The position numbers were made by a program, and so were the translations under genes. The notes under the pieces are model-generated. The model searched no databases and had not been told where the DNA came from. It saw nothing but the letters and a program-made list of their open reading frames with translations. 24,285 nucleotides of DNA from CAJUPY01 sp051871275 (GTDB lineage Bacteria > Bacteroidota > Bacteroidia > Bacteroidales > Muribaculaceae): assembly GCA_051871275.1 (NCBI GenBank), contig JBJECR010000001.1:1-24285 (forward strand), written 5' to 3'. Below are positions 15,635 through 24,237 of this stretch, piece after piece. How positions within the stretch are numbered: position 1 is the first letter of the stretch; the number at the start of each line of letters is the position of its first letter.

Positions 15635-18600
15635 CTATTTCTGCTCCAATGCCTCCTTTATTTCCTCCGCTTTTTTCTTATATTCTTCCGCCTTTTCAGT
15701 GTTGCCAAGTTTGGTGTAAATTTCAAATAAATTCTCATACGAATAAGCTACATCTGTGTGCAGCTCTCCAAATACTGACAATCTTATATCCAATGACTTT
15801 TCATAATATTCCAATGATTTGGTATATTCTCCTTGATCTTCATAAATACAGCCAATATTATTGTAACTTGCTGCAACACTAGGGTGTTGCTCACCATATA
15901 TTGACAAAAATAATTCCAATGACTTTTCACAATATTCCAAGGCTTTGGTATAGTTCTCTTGAAAGTAATAAACGCAACCAATAACAAAGTAACTCGCTGC
16001 AACATCAGGGTGTTGCTCACCATATATTGATAGTTCTATTTCCAAAGCCTTTTCATGATATTCCAAGGCTTTGGAATAATCTCCTTGATTTTTATAGACA
16101 AGCCCTATATTATTGTAACTTATTGCAACATCCGGGTGCTGCACACCTAATATGGATAATCTTATTTCCAATGACTTTTCATAATATTCCAATGCTTTGA
16201 TATAGTTTCCTTGATTAGCATAAATCCAACCAATATTATTGTAACTTGTTGCAACATCAGGGTGTTGTTCACCATAAACATTCAAGAATATTTCCAAGGA
16301 CTTTTCATAATATTCTAAGGCATTAGTATAGTCTCCTTGACTACTATAAATATTACCAATACCAATGTAACTTGCTGCAACATTAGGGTGTTGCTCTCCT
16401 AATACTGACAACCATATTTCCAATGACTTTTCATAATATTCCAAGGCTTTGGTACAGTCTCCTTGACTATCATATAAATTACCTATATTATTGTAACTTG
16501 TTGCAACATCCGGGTGTTGCTCTCCTAATATGGATAATCTTATTTCCAATGACTTTCCATAATATTCCAAAGCCTTGGTATAGTCTCCTTGATTTTTATA
16601 GACAAGCCCTATATTATTGTAACTTGTTGCAACATCCGGGTGCTGTTCTCCAAATATTGATAATCTTATTTCCAATGACTTTCCATAATATTCCAAAGCC
16701 TTGGTATAGTCTCCTTGATTTTTATAGACAAGCCCTATATTATTGTAACTTGTTGCAACATCCGGGTGCTGTTCTCCAAATATTGATAATCCTATTTCCA
16801 ATGACTTTTCATAATATTCCAAGGCTTTGGTATAGTCTCCTTGACTACTATAAACATCACCAATAACATTGTAACTTTGTGCCACATGCGAGTGCTGTTC
16901 TCCTAATATTGACAATCTTATTTGCAATGACTTTTCATAATATTCCAATGCTTTAGTATAGTCTCCTTGACTACTATAAACATCACCAATAACATTGTAA
17001 CTTTGTGCCACATGCGAGTGCTGTTCTCCTAATATTGACAATCTTATTTGCAATGACTTTTCATAATATTCCAAAGCCTTGGTGTAGTCTCCTTGATTTT
17101 TATAGACAATCCCTATATTATTGTAACTTGTTGCAACATTCGGGTGTTGCTCTCCATAAACGTTCAACCATATCTCTAATGACTTTTCATAATATTCCAA
17201 AGCCTTGGTATAGTCTCCTTGATTATCATAAACAAGCCCAATATTATTGTAACTTGTTGCAACATCAGGGTGTTGCTCACCAAATATTGACAGCCATATT
17301 TCCAGTGCCTTTTCATAATACTCCAAGGCTTTGCTATAGTCTCCTTGACTATCATAAAAATTACCAATATTATTGTAACATGCGGCAACATCCGGATGTT
17401 GATCACCATAAACATTTAACAATATTTCCAACTCTTTTTCATAATATTCCAACGTTTTGGTATAGTCTCCCAGACTATCATAAACACCACAGATATTATT
17501 GTAACATGCGGCAACATCAGGATGCTGCTCACCATGAACATTTAACAATATTTCCAACGCCTTTTCATAATATTCCAATGCTTTGGTATAGTCCCCTTGA
17601 TTATTATAAACAAGCCCTATCTTAACGTAACTTGCTGCCACATTAGGATGTCTCTCTCCTAATATTGATAATCTTATTTTTAATGCCTTTTCATAATATT
17701 CCAACGCTTTGGTATAGTTCCCTTTGCTATCATAAATACCTCCTATTTGATTGCAACTTGTTGCAATATCCGGATGTTGCTCACCTAATATTGATAATCT
17801 TATTTTTAATGCCTTTTCATAATATTCCAACGCTTTGGTATAGTTCCCTTTGCTATCATAAATACCTCCTATTTGATTGTAACTTGTTGCAATATCCGGA
17901 TGTTGCTCACCAAAAACATTTAACAATATTTTCAATCCTTTTTCACAATATATAAACGCTTTGGTATAGTCTCCTTGACTATCATAAACACTACCAATAT
18001 TAATGTAACTGTGTGCGACATCAGGGTGTTGCTCACCTAGTATGGATATTCTTATTTCCAATGACTTTTCATAATATTCCAATGCTTTTGTATAGTTTCC
18101 TTGATTATTATATACAAGCCCAACATTATTGTAAATTGTTGCCACATCACGGTGCTGCTCTCCATATACATTTAATAATATTTCCAATGACTTTTCACAA
18201 TATTCCAAGGCCTTGTTATAGTCTCCTTGTATACAATAAACACTACTAATATTACCGTAACTTTGTGACACATCGGGGTGTTGCTCACCTAATATGGATA
18301 TTCTTATTTCCAATGACTTTTCATAATACCCCAATGCTTTTGTATAGTCTCCTTGATGAGCATAAACAATACCAATATTATTCCAACTTGTTGCGACATA
18401 CGGATGCTGCTCTCCATAAATATTTAATAATATTTCCAATGCCTTTTCATAATATTCTAATGCTTTAGAATATTCTCCTTTACTATCATAAATAGAACCA
18501 ATATCATGGAGACACAGAGCTCTACTCTCATCGCTATCACTATGTCTCAAACCTCGCTGATAATATTCCATAGCTTTTTCATACTCGGCAATGTATTGTT

Positions 18601-19501
18601 GTATAAACGTTCCTGCTTCATTTTGCCATTCCACATTCGTAGTATCAATACTTGCACGAAGTTCAAGATAATATGCAACAGAATCATTTTTATGTTTTGT
18701 GGCATAAATTTCATATTTGCTGTAACAGCGAGCGGCAAGGTCTTCCTTTGTTTTAGTGCTTAAAGCTACACTTTTTTCAAGTTGAGATTGCTCCTCCTCA
18801 ATTTCTTTTTGTCTTTTGGCATTAATCTCATCAAGTTGTTGATTTTCACGGATTTGTTCCTCAATATTTCCTTTTGTGTTAAGCAAAGAATCAGCCTTTT
18901 CCAGTTCACCATTTATAATAAGATTGGTCACTTGTCGCTGAAACTCATCTATTTGGTCAAAGTCCGTTTTGGCATAGCGTTCAGCCATTTCCTCAACCAG
19001 CTTTTGACTGTTTTGCTCATCAGCATAAAGTTTTTGGTAAAGTGCATTTTTCTCTTGCTCGGAGATTTTTTGTTGCTCAAAAAGCGAGTCAATCTCATCT
19101 TCACGCTCCTGCAAAGTGCGGCGTAAAGTACGATTTATTTTCCGCAAAGCCTCCACTTTATCCGTATTATATTCATCCGGCATTACAAGCACAAGAGCAA
19201 GCGGTGTTGCCGAACAGTTATACTGCCTAAGTTGCTCAAAATCATTAAGAATATACCCGTTCAAATCCACTTTCTTCAGCACAAATTTGCCATTTGGAAT
19301 TGCAAGCGAAAAAGCACCATCTTTTTCACTCGTCACCTTTCCGCGGTCCGTCTCAATCTTCACACCACTAAGTCTCTGACCCGGAATCAGCTGCCCCTTT
19401 GCATCCAGTTTTCCACGAGTTTTAGTGTAACCCTGTTGCATTCCAGCACCTGCATAAAGTGCTGAAAATATAATCACTAATGACAAAAATATCTTTCTCA
19501 T
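15635..19501 (-). CDS. Large secreted TPR-repeat protein (22 tandem 42-residue TPRs)
   Basis: The protein has 1288 residues. It has a signal peptide (1-20), a beta-sandwich module (about 21-106, like carboxypeptidase-regulatory domains: GQRLSG, SEKDGAFSLAIPNGKF), a long coiled coil (about 110-255), a bridging helical segment and one short TPR. Then come exactly 22 TPR units of 42 residues (347-1270), consensus ALEYYEKSLEIRLSI then GEQHPDVATSYNNIGLVY, of the kinesin-light-chain/TPR_12 type, and a Lys/Glu-rich tail. Periplasmic location is inferred from the signal peptide and the absence of a TM segment. Several neighbouring units are almost identical in DNA, showing recent expansion. The gene follows the 617-residue paralogue by 27 bp and lies in an operon with the TIR gene. 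A peptide- or protein-binding scaffold is the likely role; the partner is unknown. Confidence 0.9.
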   Translation of the reverse strand: MRKIFLSLVIIFSALYAGAGMQQGYTKTRGKLDAKGQLIPGQRLSGVKIETDRGKVTSEKDGAFSLAIPNGKFVLKKVDLNGYILNDFEQLRQYNCSATPLALVLVMPDEYNTDKVEALRKINRTLRRTLQEREDEIDSLFEQQKISEQEKNALYQKLYADEQNSQKLVEEMAERYAKTDFDQIDEFQRQVTNLIINGELEKADSLLNTKGNIEEQIRENQQLDEINAKRQKEIEEEQSQLEKSVALSTKTKEDLAARCYSKYEIYATKHKNDSVAYYLELRASIDTTNVEWQNEAGTFIQQYIAEYEKAMEYYQRGLRHSDSDESRALCLHDIGSIYDSKGEYSKALEYYEKALEILLNIYGEQHPYVATSWNNIGIVYAHQGDYTKALGYYEKSLEIRISILGEQHPDVSQSYGNISSVYCIQGDYNKALEYCEKSLEILLNVYGEQHRDVATIYNNVGLVYNNQGNYTKALEYYEKSLEIRISILGEQHPDVAHSYINIGSVYDSQGDYTKAFIYCEKGLKILLNVFGEQHPDIATSYNQIGGIYDSKGNYTKALEYYEKALKIRLSILGEQHPDIATSCNQIGGIYDSKGNYTKALEYYEKALKIRLSILGERHPNVAASYVKIGLVYNNQGDYTKALEYYEKALEILLNVHGEQHPDVAACYNNICGVYDSLGDYTKTLEYYEKELEILLNVYGDQHPDVAACYNNIGNFYDSQGDYSKALEYYEKALEIWLSIFGEQHPDVATSYNNIGLVYDNQGDYTKALEYYEKSLEIWLNVYGEQHPNVATSYNNIGIVYKNQGDYTKALEYYEKSLQIRLSILGEQHSHVAQSYNVIGDVYSSQGDYTKALEYYEKSLQIRLSILGEQHSHVAQSYNVIGDVYSSQGDYTKALEYYEKSLEIGLSIFGEQHPDVATSYNNIGLVYKNQGDYTKALEYYGKSLEIRLSIFGEQHPDVATSYNNIGLVYKNQGDYTKALEYYGKSLEIRLSILGEQHPDVATSYNNIGNLYDSQGDCTKALEYYEKSLEIWLSVLGEQHPNVAASYIGIGNIYSSQGDYTNALEYYEKSLEIFLNVYGEQHPDVATSYNNIGWIYANQGNYIKALEYYEKSLEIRLSILGVQHPDVAISYNNIGLVYKNQGDYSKALEYHEKALEIELSIYGEQHPDVAASYFVIGCVYYFQENYTKALEYCEKSLELFLSIYGEQHPSVAASYNNIGCIYEDQGEYTKSLEYYEKSLDIRLSVFGELHTDVAYSYENLFEIYTKLGNTEKAEEYKKKAEEIKEALEQK
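15692..18463 (-). repeat. 126-bp tandem repeat array (22 units) inside the TPR gene
   Basis: The array is 2772 bp, which is 22 x 126 bp, with each unit one 42-codon TPR and no length change in any unit. Units 12 and 13 (17077-16952 and 16951-16826) encode identical residues and differ at about two bases by eye. Units 5/6 (17959-17834, 17833-17708) and 14/15/16 (from 16825 to 16448) are also near copies. Others differ more, so the array has both old and recent duplications. Confidence 0.92.
19184..19441 (-). repeat. Conserved N-terminal module, copy in the large TPR gene
   Basis: The 258 bp encoding residues 21-106 match 21065-21322 in the neighbouring paralogue at roughly 90 percent by eye. 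The central ~110 bp (about 19220-19330) has only two or three differences. The coding sequence downstream diverges far more. Confidence 0.8.
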
Positions 19502-19528
19502 AATCTAATTTTTTTTACAAATTGTTCA

Positions 19529-21382
19529 TCATTTTCGTCGTAGCTTGGATTGTATTGACTGTGATTTTTGCATACATTCATTTGCCTTTTCCTTATATCC
19601 AAGTCCATTATAAATATAATATAACATATAGTATGAGTAACCAACATCTTCACTTATTTCTCCAAATAATTCTAAACTGAGCTTCTGATATTTTTTTGCA
19701 TATTCTAAAGAATTATTATAATCTCTAAGATTGAAATAACAAATCATAATACCCTGATAACTCCACGCTACATGGCGGTTCTTCTCACCGTAAATTGAAA
19801 TACAAATAGGTAATGTTTTCAAACTATACTCAAGAGCTTTGGAATGATTTCCTAATTTAGAATAGACTGCTCCTATGTTATTGTATAAAGATTTTATATT
19901 CGGATTTCGTTCTCCGTAAATAACCAAATATATATTTAAGGCTTTTTCATAAAATTCTAAAGACTTTGAAAAATTTCCTTTATCAAAATACAACAAACCT
20001 ATTTTTAAATAACATGATGCCACATTTGTACTTTGCTCTCCTACTTCAGACAAAAATATATTTAAAGCCTTTTCATAATTTTGCATAGCCTTCACATAAT
20101 CCCTGCTATATGAATGATAAAAGCTACCAATGGACTCATAACTTTCAGCTACTATAGGATTAGATTCACCTAAAATTTCTAAACGAATATTCAACGCTTG
20201 CTCAAAATAATTAAGTGATTTTGTAAAATCTTTTTTTTCTAAAAATATATTAGCCATATTGTTATAGCAAGCCGCGACATCTAGATGCTTTTCTCCATAT
20301 ATAGCCAATCTTATTTGCAAGGATTTTTCATAATATTCTAATGCTTTATCAATCTCAAAATTGATTGAATATAATATAGCCATATTAAAAAAACAAAGCG
20401 ATTGAAAATCCTTGCTTTTGCAATGGCGTAAAGCTCGTTGATAATAATCCAACGACCTCTCAAATTCTGAAAGATATTTCTTCGCGAAATCACCTGCATC
20501 TATATTCCATTGGACATTCGTAGTATCAATATTAGAACGTAATTCAAGATAATAGGCTGCGGAATCATTTTGATGCTTTAATAAGAAAATTTCATGTTTT
20601 CTATAATACCATAAAGCTAAATCTTCTTTTAGTTTTGTGGCGTATGCTTTACTTTTATCAAGTTGAGCTTGTTCCTCATCAATTTCTTTTTGTCTATTTT
20701 GATTTATTTCATCTATCCGTCTAATTTCCTGCAAAGCCTGTGCTGTATTTCCTTTTTTATTAAGTAAAGAATCTGCCTTTGATAATTCGCCTTTAATGAT
20801 ATATTCAGATATTAGTCGTTGAAATTCGTCTATTTGATCAAAATCAGTTTTTGCATATCTTTCTGCCAATTCTTCCACAAGTTTCTGGTTTTTCTCGTTA
20901 TAAGAAGAAAGTTTTTTATACAGCTCATCCTTCTCTTGCTCCGAGATTTTATTTTGCTCATATAAAGCATCAATTTCTTCCTCTCGTTCTAAGAGCGTAC
21001 GCTGTAATGAACGGTTTATCTTCTTAATTGCTTTAACCTTCTCGTTGCTATACTCCTCCGGCTTAACAAGCACAAGTGCAAGCGGAGTTGCAGAGCAGTT
21101 ATACTGCCTAAGTTGCTCAAAATCATTAAGAATATACCCATTCAAATCCACTTTCTTCAGCACAAACTTGCCATTTGGAATTGCAAGCGAAAAAGCACCA
21201 TCTTTTTCACTCGTCACCTTTCCGCGATCCGTCTCAACTATCACGCCACTCAGCCTTTGCCCGGGAATCAGCTGCCCCTTCGCATCCAATTTTCCACGAG
21301 TTTTAGTATAACCTTGCTGCATTTCAGCATTCACGGTAACAGCCGCCAAAAGCAGGCTGATAAGCAAAAAAATCTTTTTCAT
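19529..21382 (-). CDS. Secreted TPR-repeat protein, paralogue of the larger one
   Basis: The protein has 617 residues with the same order as its neighbour: signal peptide (1-20), the near-identical beta-sandwich module (21-106), coiled coil (about 110-255), then TPRs. Here there are about six full, diverged 42-43-residue TPR units (roughly from residue 347 on), beginning ALEYYEKSLQIRLAIYGEKH. There is no membrane helix, so a periplasmic or secreted location is inferred. The stop is 27 bp before the next gene and the start is 35 bp after the TIR gene stop, which fits co-transcription. The ATG at 21382 directly precedes the signal peptide. It probably arose by tandem duplication with the larger protein; its TPR part has not undergone the recent expansion. 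Confidence 0.88.
   Translation of the reverse strand: MKKIFLLISLLLAAVTVNAEMQQGYTKTRGKLDAKGQLIPGQRLSGVIVETDRGKVTSEKDGAFSLAIPNGKFVLKKVDLNGYILNDFEQLRQYNCSATPLALVLVKPEEYSNEKVKAIKKINRSLQRTLLEREEEIDALYEQNKISEQEKDELYKKLSSYNEKNQKLVEELAERYAKTDFDQIDEFQRLISEYIIKGELSKADSLLNKKGNTAQALQEIRRIDEINQNRQKEIDEEQAQLDKSKAYATKLKEDLALWYYRKHEIFLLKHQNDSAAYYLELRSNIDTTNVQWNIDAGDFAKKYLSEFERSLDYYQRALRHCKSKDFQSLCFFNMAILYSINFEIDKALEYYEKSLQIRLAIYGEKHLDVAACYNNMANIFLEKKDFTKSLNYFEQALNIRLEILGESNPIVAESYESIGSFYHSYSRDYVKAMQNYEKALNIFLSEVGEQSTNVASCYLKIGLLYFDKGNFSKSLEFYEKALNIYLVIYGERNPNIKSLYNNIGAVYSKLGNHSKALEYSLKTLPICISIYGEKNRHVAWSYQGIMICYFNLRDYNNSLEYAKKYQKLSLELFGEISEDVGYSYYMLYYIYNGLGYKEKANECMQKSQSIQSKLRRK
21065..21322 (-). repeat. Conserved N-terminal module, copy in the smaller TPR gene
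   Basis: Partner of the segment at 19184-19441; it encodes the same residues 21-106 with only a few substitutions (for example VIVE for VKIE). Confidence 0.8.
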
Positions 21383-21417
21383 TTATGCAAAAATTATGTA
21401 AATGTGTCAAAAAAAAA

Positions 21418-22548
21418 TCAATAAACTTCCACCACTTGGTCCGGATTTATGATTGGCGTCAAAATCACGGAATCCACAGGTGCCACGGGAGAGGAAAGTT
21501 TGTAGCTGTCTTTCTGCTCTTTCAGCGGAATAGACATTCTCACATAGCCGTCTGCATCGGAAACGGCATCCCTGCCATCAACGGAAATCGGGAAATCCGG
21601 GATATATTTTCCGTCTTTATAAACTCGGAAACTTACGTAACCATAAACGTTCGGGTCGCGGTTCAAGAAAATGGTGTGACTTTCCGCAAGATTTATCACG
21701 GTGTCCAGAGGCAAAAAGTCCTTGCAGCGTACCTGCAGACGCACGTCGCTATCTAAATATTTATGCGGAATATTCAGGAAAAGAGCATTATCCTGCAAAT
21801 CCGCCACAGTATCTTTTTTACACTCATCTCCCACAAACAGAGATACTTCCGCATTTCTTGCCGGTGGAATATTGTGATTTATTTCCGTAGCTTCACGGAG
21901 CGACATTTTCACGTCAACAGGCTTATTGTACATCCACACGAGGAGAATAGCCGCCAGCACACAGAGCGTAAGCAGAGTCCACTTGATAGCGGAAGCAATC
22001 AACATTCGTTCATGACGCTTCCAAACGGAATCGAATTCAATACCGAGCAGCTTCGTAACAAGCTGAATATAAGCACGTTCACGGTTCAGCCATTTCCAAC
22101 TGTAAATATTCTCATTTACGTTGGCACCGAGGTATTCCGGCAAATCAAGTTTCTTGAGTATCGGGTTAAAACACTCCGTTTCTGGTTCTCCGCTGTTTGG
22201 CACACCGTCAACAATAAAGAAATGTATATTGTCCGCACGTCCCAAGCTGTGAAAATATTCTATTTCGCGTCCCACCCATTCGGATTTGGCGGAATTTGGA
22301 GAACAAATCACAATAAGGTTTTTGGAATTGCGGAGACGCATTTTCAGTTCTTCGCTAAGGTCACCCGGCTGGATTTCGTATGGAGCAAAAAAGATAGGAC
22401 TCATCGGGCAACGCTTCCACCCTTTTTCACGGCAAAGAGTAGCAGACATCTTGTATTTAGACAGCTTTTGCTCCACTTTCTTTCCCCACTCAAAATCTGC
22501 CGAACTATATGATATAAACGCAAAATATTGTTTTTCTTCCATAGACAT
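21418..22548 (-). CDS. TIR-domain transmembrane protein
   Basis: The protein has 376 residues. Residues 5-170 form a bacterial TIR domain: YFAFISYSSAD (8-18) as strand A and box 1, QPGDLSEELKMRLRNSKNLI (60-79), and ICSPNSAKSEWVGREIEYF (81-99), where W91 and E95 match the W-V-x-x-E of catalytic TIRs such as SARM1, followed by FIVDGVP. One membrane helix (about 184-206) follows basic residues, so the TIR should be cytoplasmic. The periplasmic rest (210-376) looks like two beta-sandwich segments, the second with YVSFRVYKDGKYIPDFPISV (304-323) and SDADGYVRMSIPL. NADase activity is predicted from the family, not shown. The gene is first in the operon with the two secreted TPR genes. A second Met at codon 3 could also be the start. 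Confidence 0.87.
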   Translation of the reverse strand: MSMEEKQYFAFISYSSADFEWGKKVEQKLSKYKMSATLCREKGWKRCPMSPIFFAPYEIQPGDLSEELKMRLRNSKNLIVICSPNSAKSEWVGREIEYFHSLGRADNIHFFIVDGVPNSGEPETECFNPILKKLDLPEYLGANVNENIYSWKWLNRERAYIQLVTKLLGIEFDSVWKRHERMLIASAIKWTLLTLCVLAAILLVWMYNKPVDVKMSLREATEINHNIPPARNAEVSLFVGDECKKDTVADLQDNALFLNIPHKYLDSDVRLQVRCKDFLPLDTVINLAESHTIFLNRDPNVYGYVSFRVYKDGKYIPDFPISVDGRDAVSDADGYVRMSIPLKEQKDSYKLSSPVAPVDSVILTPIINPDQVVEVY

Positions 22549-22581
22549 AAATGATTAGTAAAAATTAGTATTAAATTGCCA

Positions 22582-22653
22582 CAAATGTAATGATTTTATT
22601 TGAAAAAAAGTTACTTATAGAGAAGAAATATTGAAAATTTTGTTGTACTTTTG
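22582..22653. promoter_or_regulatory. Divergent promoter region between the TIR gene and the TA pair
   Basis: On the minus strand TACATTTG (22589-22582) points to the TIR gene, 33 nt before its ATG. On the plus strand TACTTTTG (22646-22653) points to the Panacea-like gene, 22 nt before its ATG. Neither has a TTTG at the ideal -33 position. The 127-bp gap could let one regulator act on both operons. Confidence 0.5.
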
Positions 22654-22675
22654 TAGTCGGAATAGTTGAGAAAAA

Positions 22676-23233
22676 ATGAAAAGTTTACTTCAAATAGCAA
22701 AAATAAAGGCGGTGATGCTCTACATAATGCAGAGTTTCCCGGAAGGAGTTGATTATATCAAATTATTCAAAATTTTATATTTCGCCCAGCAAGACCATTT
22801 GGTTCGCTATGGGAAAGTGCTTGTTGATGAATCCTTCAGAGCTGTAAAACATGGTCCTGTACCCACTTTTACCTATAAGGCTCTACAAGTGGCAGAGGGC
22901 AAATCATTAGACGGTGATTTTGCTGATTTTTTGTCCGGTATTGAAGTACGAGATAAAAAAGTATTCACTTCCTTAAAGCCTGATATGGATTACATTTCCG
23001 GTGCAAATAAGAAGTGTTTGGATGCATCTATAGAAAAATACAAGAATACAGATCCGTACGACCTGTCTGATATGTCACACGATTCCGCATGGGAGGAAGC
23101 TAATGATAGGATAAAAGATGACCCGCAGAAAAACTTTATCACTATTATTGATATGGCCCGTGCCGGAAATGCTACGGATTCAATGGTCGATTATATCCGA
23201 GAAAAGCAAATTGTAAAAAATGCTTTGCTCTGA
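22676..23233 (+). CDS. Panacea/SocA-like antitoxin (DUF4065)
   Basis: A 185-residue protein with the marks of the Panacea (SocA, DUF4065, GepA) domain: KLFKILYFAQQDHLVRYGK (29-47), the AVKHGPVP...YKAL turn (57-70) and the C-terminal LSDMSHDSAWEEA (130-142). Members are usually antitoxins, paired with many unrelated toxins, and neutralise the toxin by direct contact; some are proteolytic adaptors. The next gene starts five bases after its stop, which fits a toxin-antitoxin pair with the antitoxin first. Base use is AT-rich, and the gene is divergent from the TIR operon, as expected for accessory DNA. Confidence 0.82.
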   Translation: MKSLLQIAKIKAVMLYIMQSFPEGVDYIKLFKILYFAQQDHLVRYGKVLVDESFRAVKHGPVPTFTYKALQVAEGKSLDGDFADFLSGIEVRDKKVFTSLKPDMDYISGANKKCLDASIEKYKNTDPYDLSDMSHDSAWEEANDRIKDDPQKNFITIIDMARAGNATDSMVDYIREKQIVKNALL

Positions 23234-23238
23234 AAAAT

Positions 23239-23724
23239 ATGGATGATAAGACCGGCACTTTGAGAATACTAATGGCATCACTTGATGATGCTGAAAAAAT
23301 TGATATGTCTTCCGTAAAAGTTGGAGACATCATTTATGTATCACTTGATGAAGAAGACGGATTAACGCTTAGAGCAGGATATAAAGAGAGACTGAAATAC
23401 ATTGTAATTATCGGTTTTACTCCGGAAGGATTTGCGGTAGGTGCTTTGCTTATCAATTCCGAAATAAACCCTGCTAAACGTTCTCCGGAATTGCTTGATT
23501 GCCAATACCCTTTATTGCATCGCAATTATAGTCATATTTTGGATTATGATAGTTGGCTGGATTGTTCTGATATATTTGAAATCAGAAAATTGAAAATTAC
23601 GGATAAAGTCGGTAAAGTCAAAGGGCATTTGATAGAGGAAGATAGAATCCGAGTGATGGAGTTCTTGAAACAAACAGATGTTTTTGACAATGTCACAAAA
23701 CGCCGTTACGGCATCATAAAATAA
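23239..23724 (+). CDS. Probable toxin partner of the Panacea protein, possibly MazF/PemK-like
   Basis: The protein has 161 residues with no family I can name with certainty. Residues 27-77 look like a small beta-barrel (VKVGDIIYVSL, KYIVIIGFTPEGFAVGALLI). The tail has YDSWLDCSDIFEIRKLKI then KVGKVKGHLIEEDRIRVMEF, similar in order to the end of MazF/PemK toxins (strand, basic turn, K-x-G-x-L-x-E-E-D helix). That suggests an SH3-barrel mRNA interferase or a relative, but key MazF residues near the N-terminus are not evident, so this stays tentative. It is five bases behind the antitoxin-like gene and surely co-transcribed with it. The segment between its stop and the next gene is a 9-nt tandem repeat. 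Confidence 0.65.
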   Translation: MDDKTGTLRILMASLDDAEKIDMSSVKVGDIIYVSLDEEDGLTLRAGYKERLKYIVIIGFTPEGFAVGALLINSEINPAKRSPELLDCQYPLLHRNYSHILDYDSWLDCSDIFEIRKLKITDKVGKVKGHLIEEDRIRVMEFLKQTDVFDNVTKRRYGIIK

Positions 23725-23728
23725 TCCC

Positions 23729-23791
23729 TAATCACCTTAATCACCTTAATCACCCTAAACGCCTTAAAAACCTTAAATTCCTTAAATTCCC
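23729..23791. repeat. Degenerate 9-nt tandem repeat
   Basis: Seven units in strict 9-nt phase fit TAAnnnCCY: TAATCACCT twice, then TAATCACCC, TAAACGCCT, TAAAAACCT, TAAATTCCT and TAAATTCCC. Partial units flank it; the first overlaps the stop codon of the gene before. It fills the gap between two convergent genes. Confidence 0.85.
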
Positions 23792-23804
23792 TATAAATCT
23801 TCTG

Positions 23805-24236
23805 TTAAGCACTTTTCTCTGACAGCTCCAGCCACCGGAGTTCAAGCTCATCTATTTCAGACTTAACTTCTTCATAGCGAGCGGCTTTTGCTGCCACATC
23901 CGCAATTTCACTGCCGGAATTAAATAGTTCTTCCAGTGAGGCTTTTTCAGCATTCAGAGAATCCAATTTTGCCGTTATTTCCTCAAATTCTTTCTTTTCC
24001 TTAAAAGTCAATTTGGGCTTTTGTGCCGTCTTTTGTTTTTCTGCCTTTTCCTGCTTCTGCTCCACAGGCTTTTGCACCGGATTTTCTGCAAGCCAAGTGC
24101 GATAATCCGTGTATGTGCCCGGGAAATCTTTTATCACGCCATTGCCCTGAAAAACAAAGAGATGGTCCACTATGGAATCCAGGAAAAAGCGATCGTGCGA
24201 AATCACTATCACGCACCCTTTGAACTCCGCAAGAGG
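23805..24236 (-). pseudogene. ABC-F ATPase, 3' fragment only
   Basis: The fragment encodes about 143 C-terminal residues of an ABC-F (Uup/EttA-like) protein: FKGCVIVISHDRFF with the H-switch His, then FPGTYTDYRTW, a Lys/Gln-rich linker, and the coiled-coil tail LTFKEKKEFEE to RWLELSEKSA. ABC-F proteins act on ribosomes, and complete ones have about 550-650 residues. Upstream of the FKGC segment the expected Walker B (LDEPTNDLD) is missing in all three frames, and the frame meets a TAA at 24275-24273. The similarity ends at about 24230-24240. The gene is therefore broken here, by insertion or rearrangement, or by an assembly join. Confidence 0.8.
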
Positions 24237-24237
24237 G

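Noticed and set aside
16423..18468. Plus-strand open frames with repeating FHNIP...YSLL peptides
   Set aside because: They are antisense readings of the 126-bp TPR repeats; the periodicity comes from the real gene on the minus strand.
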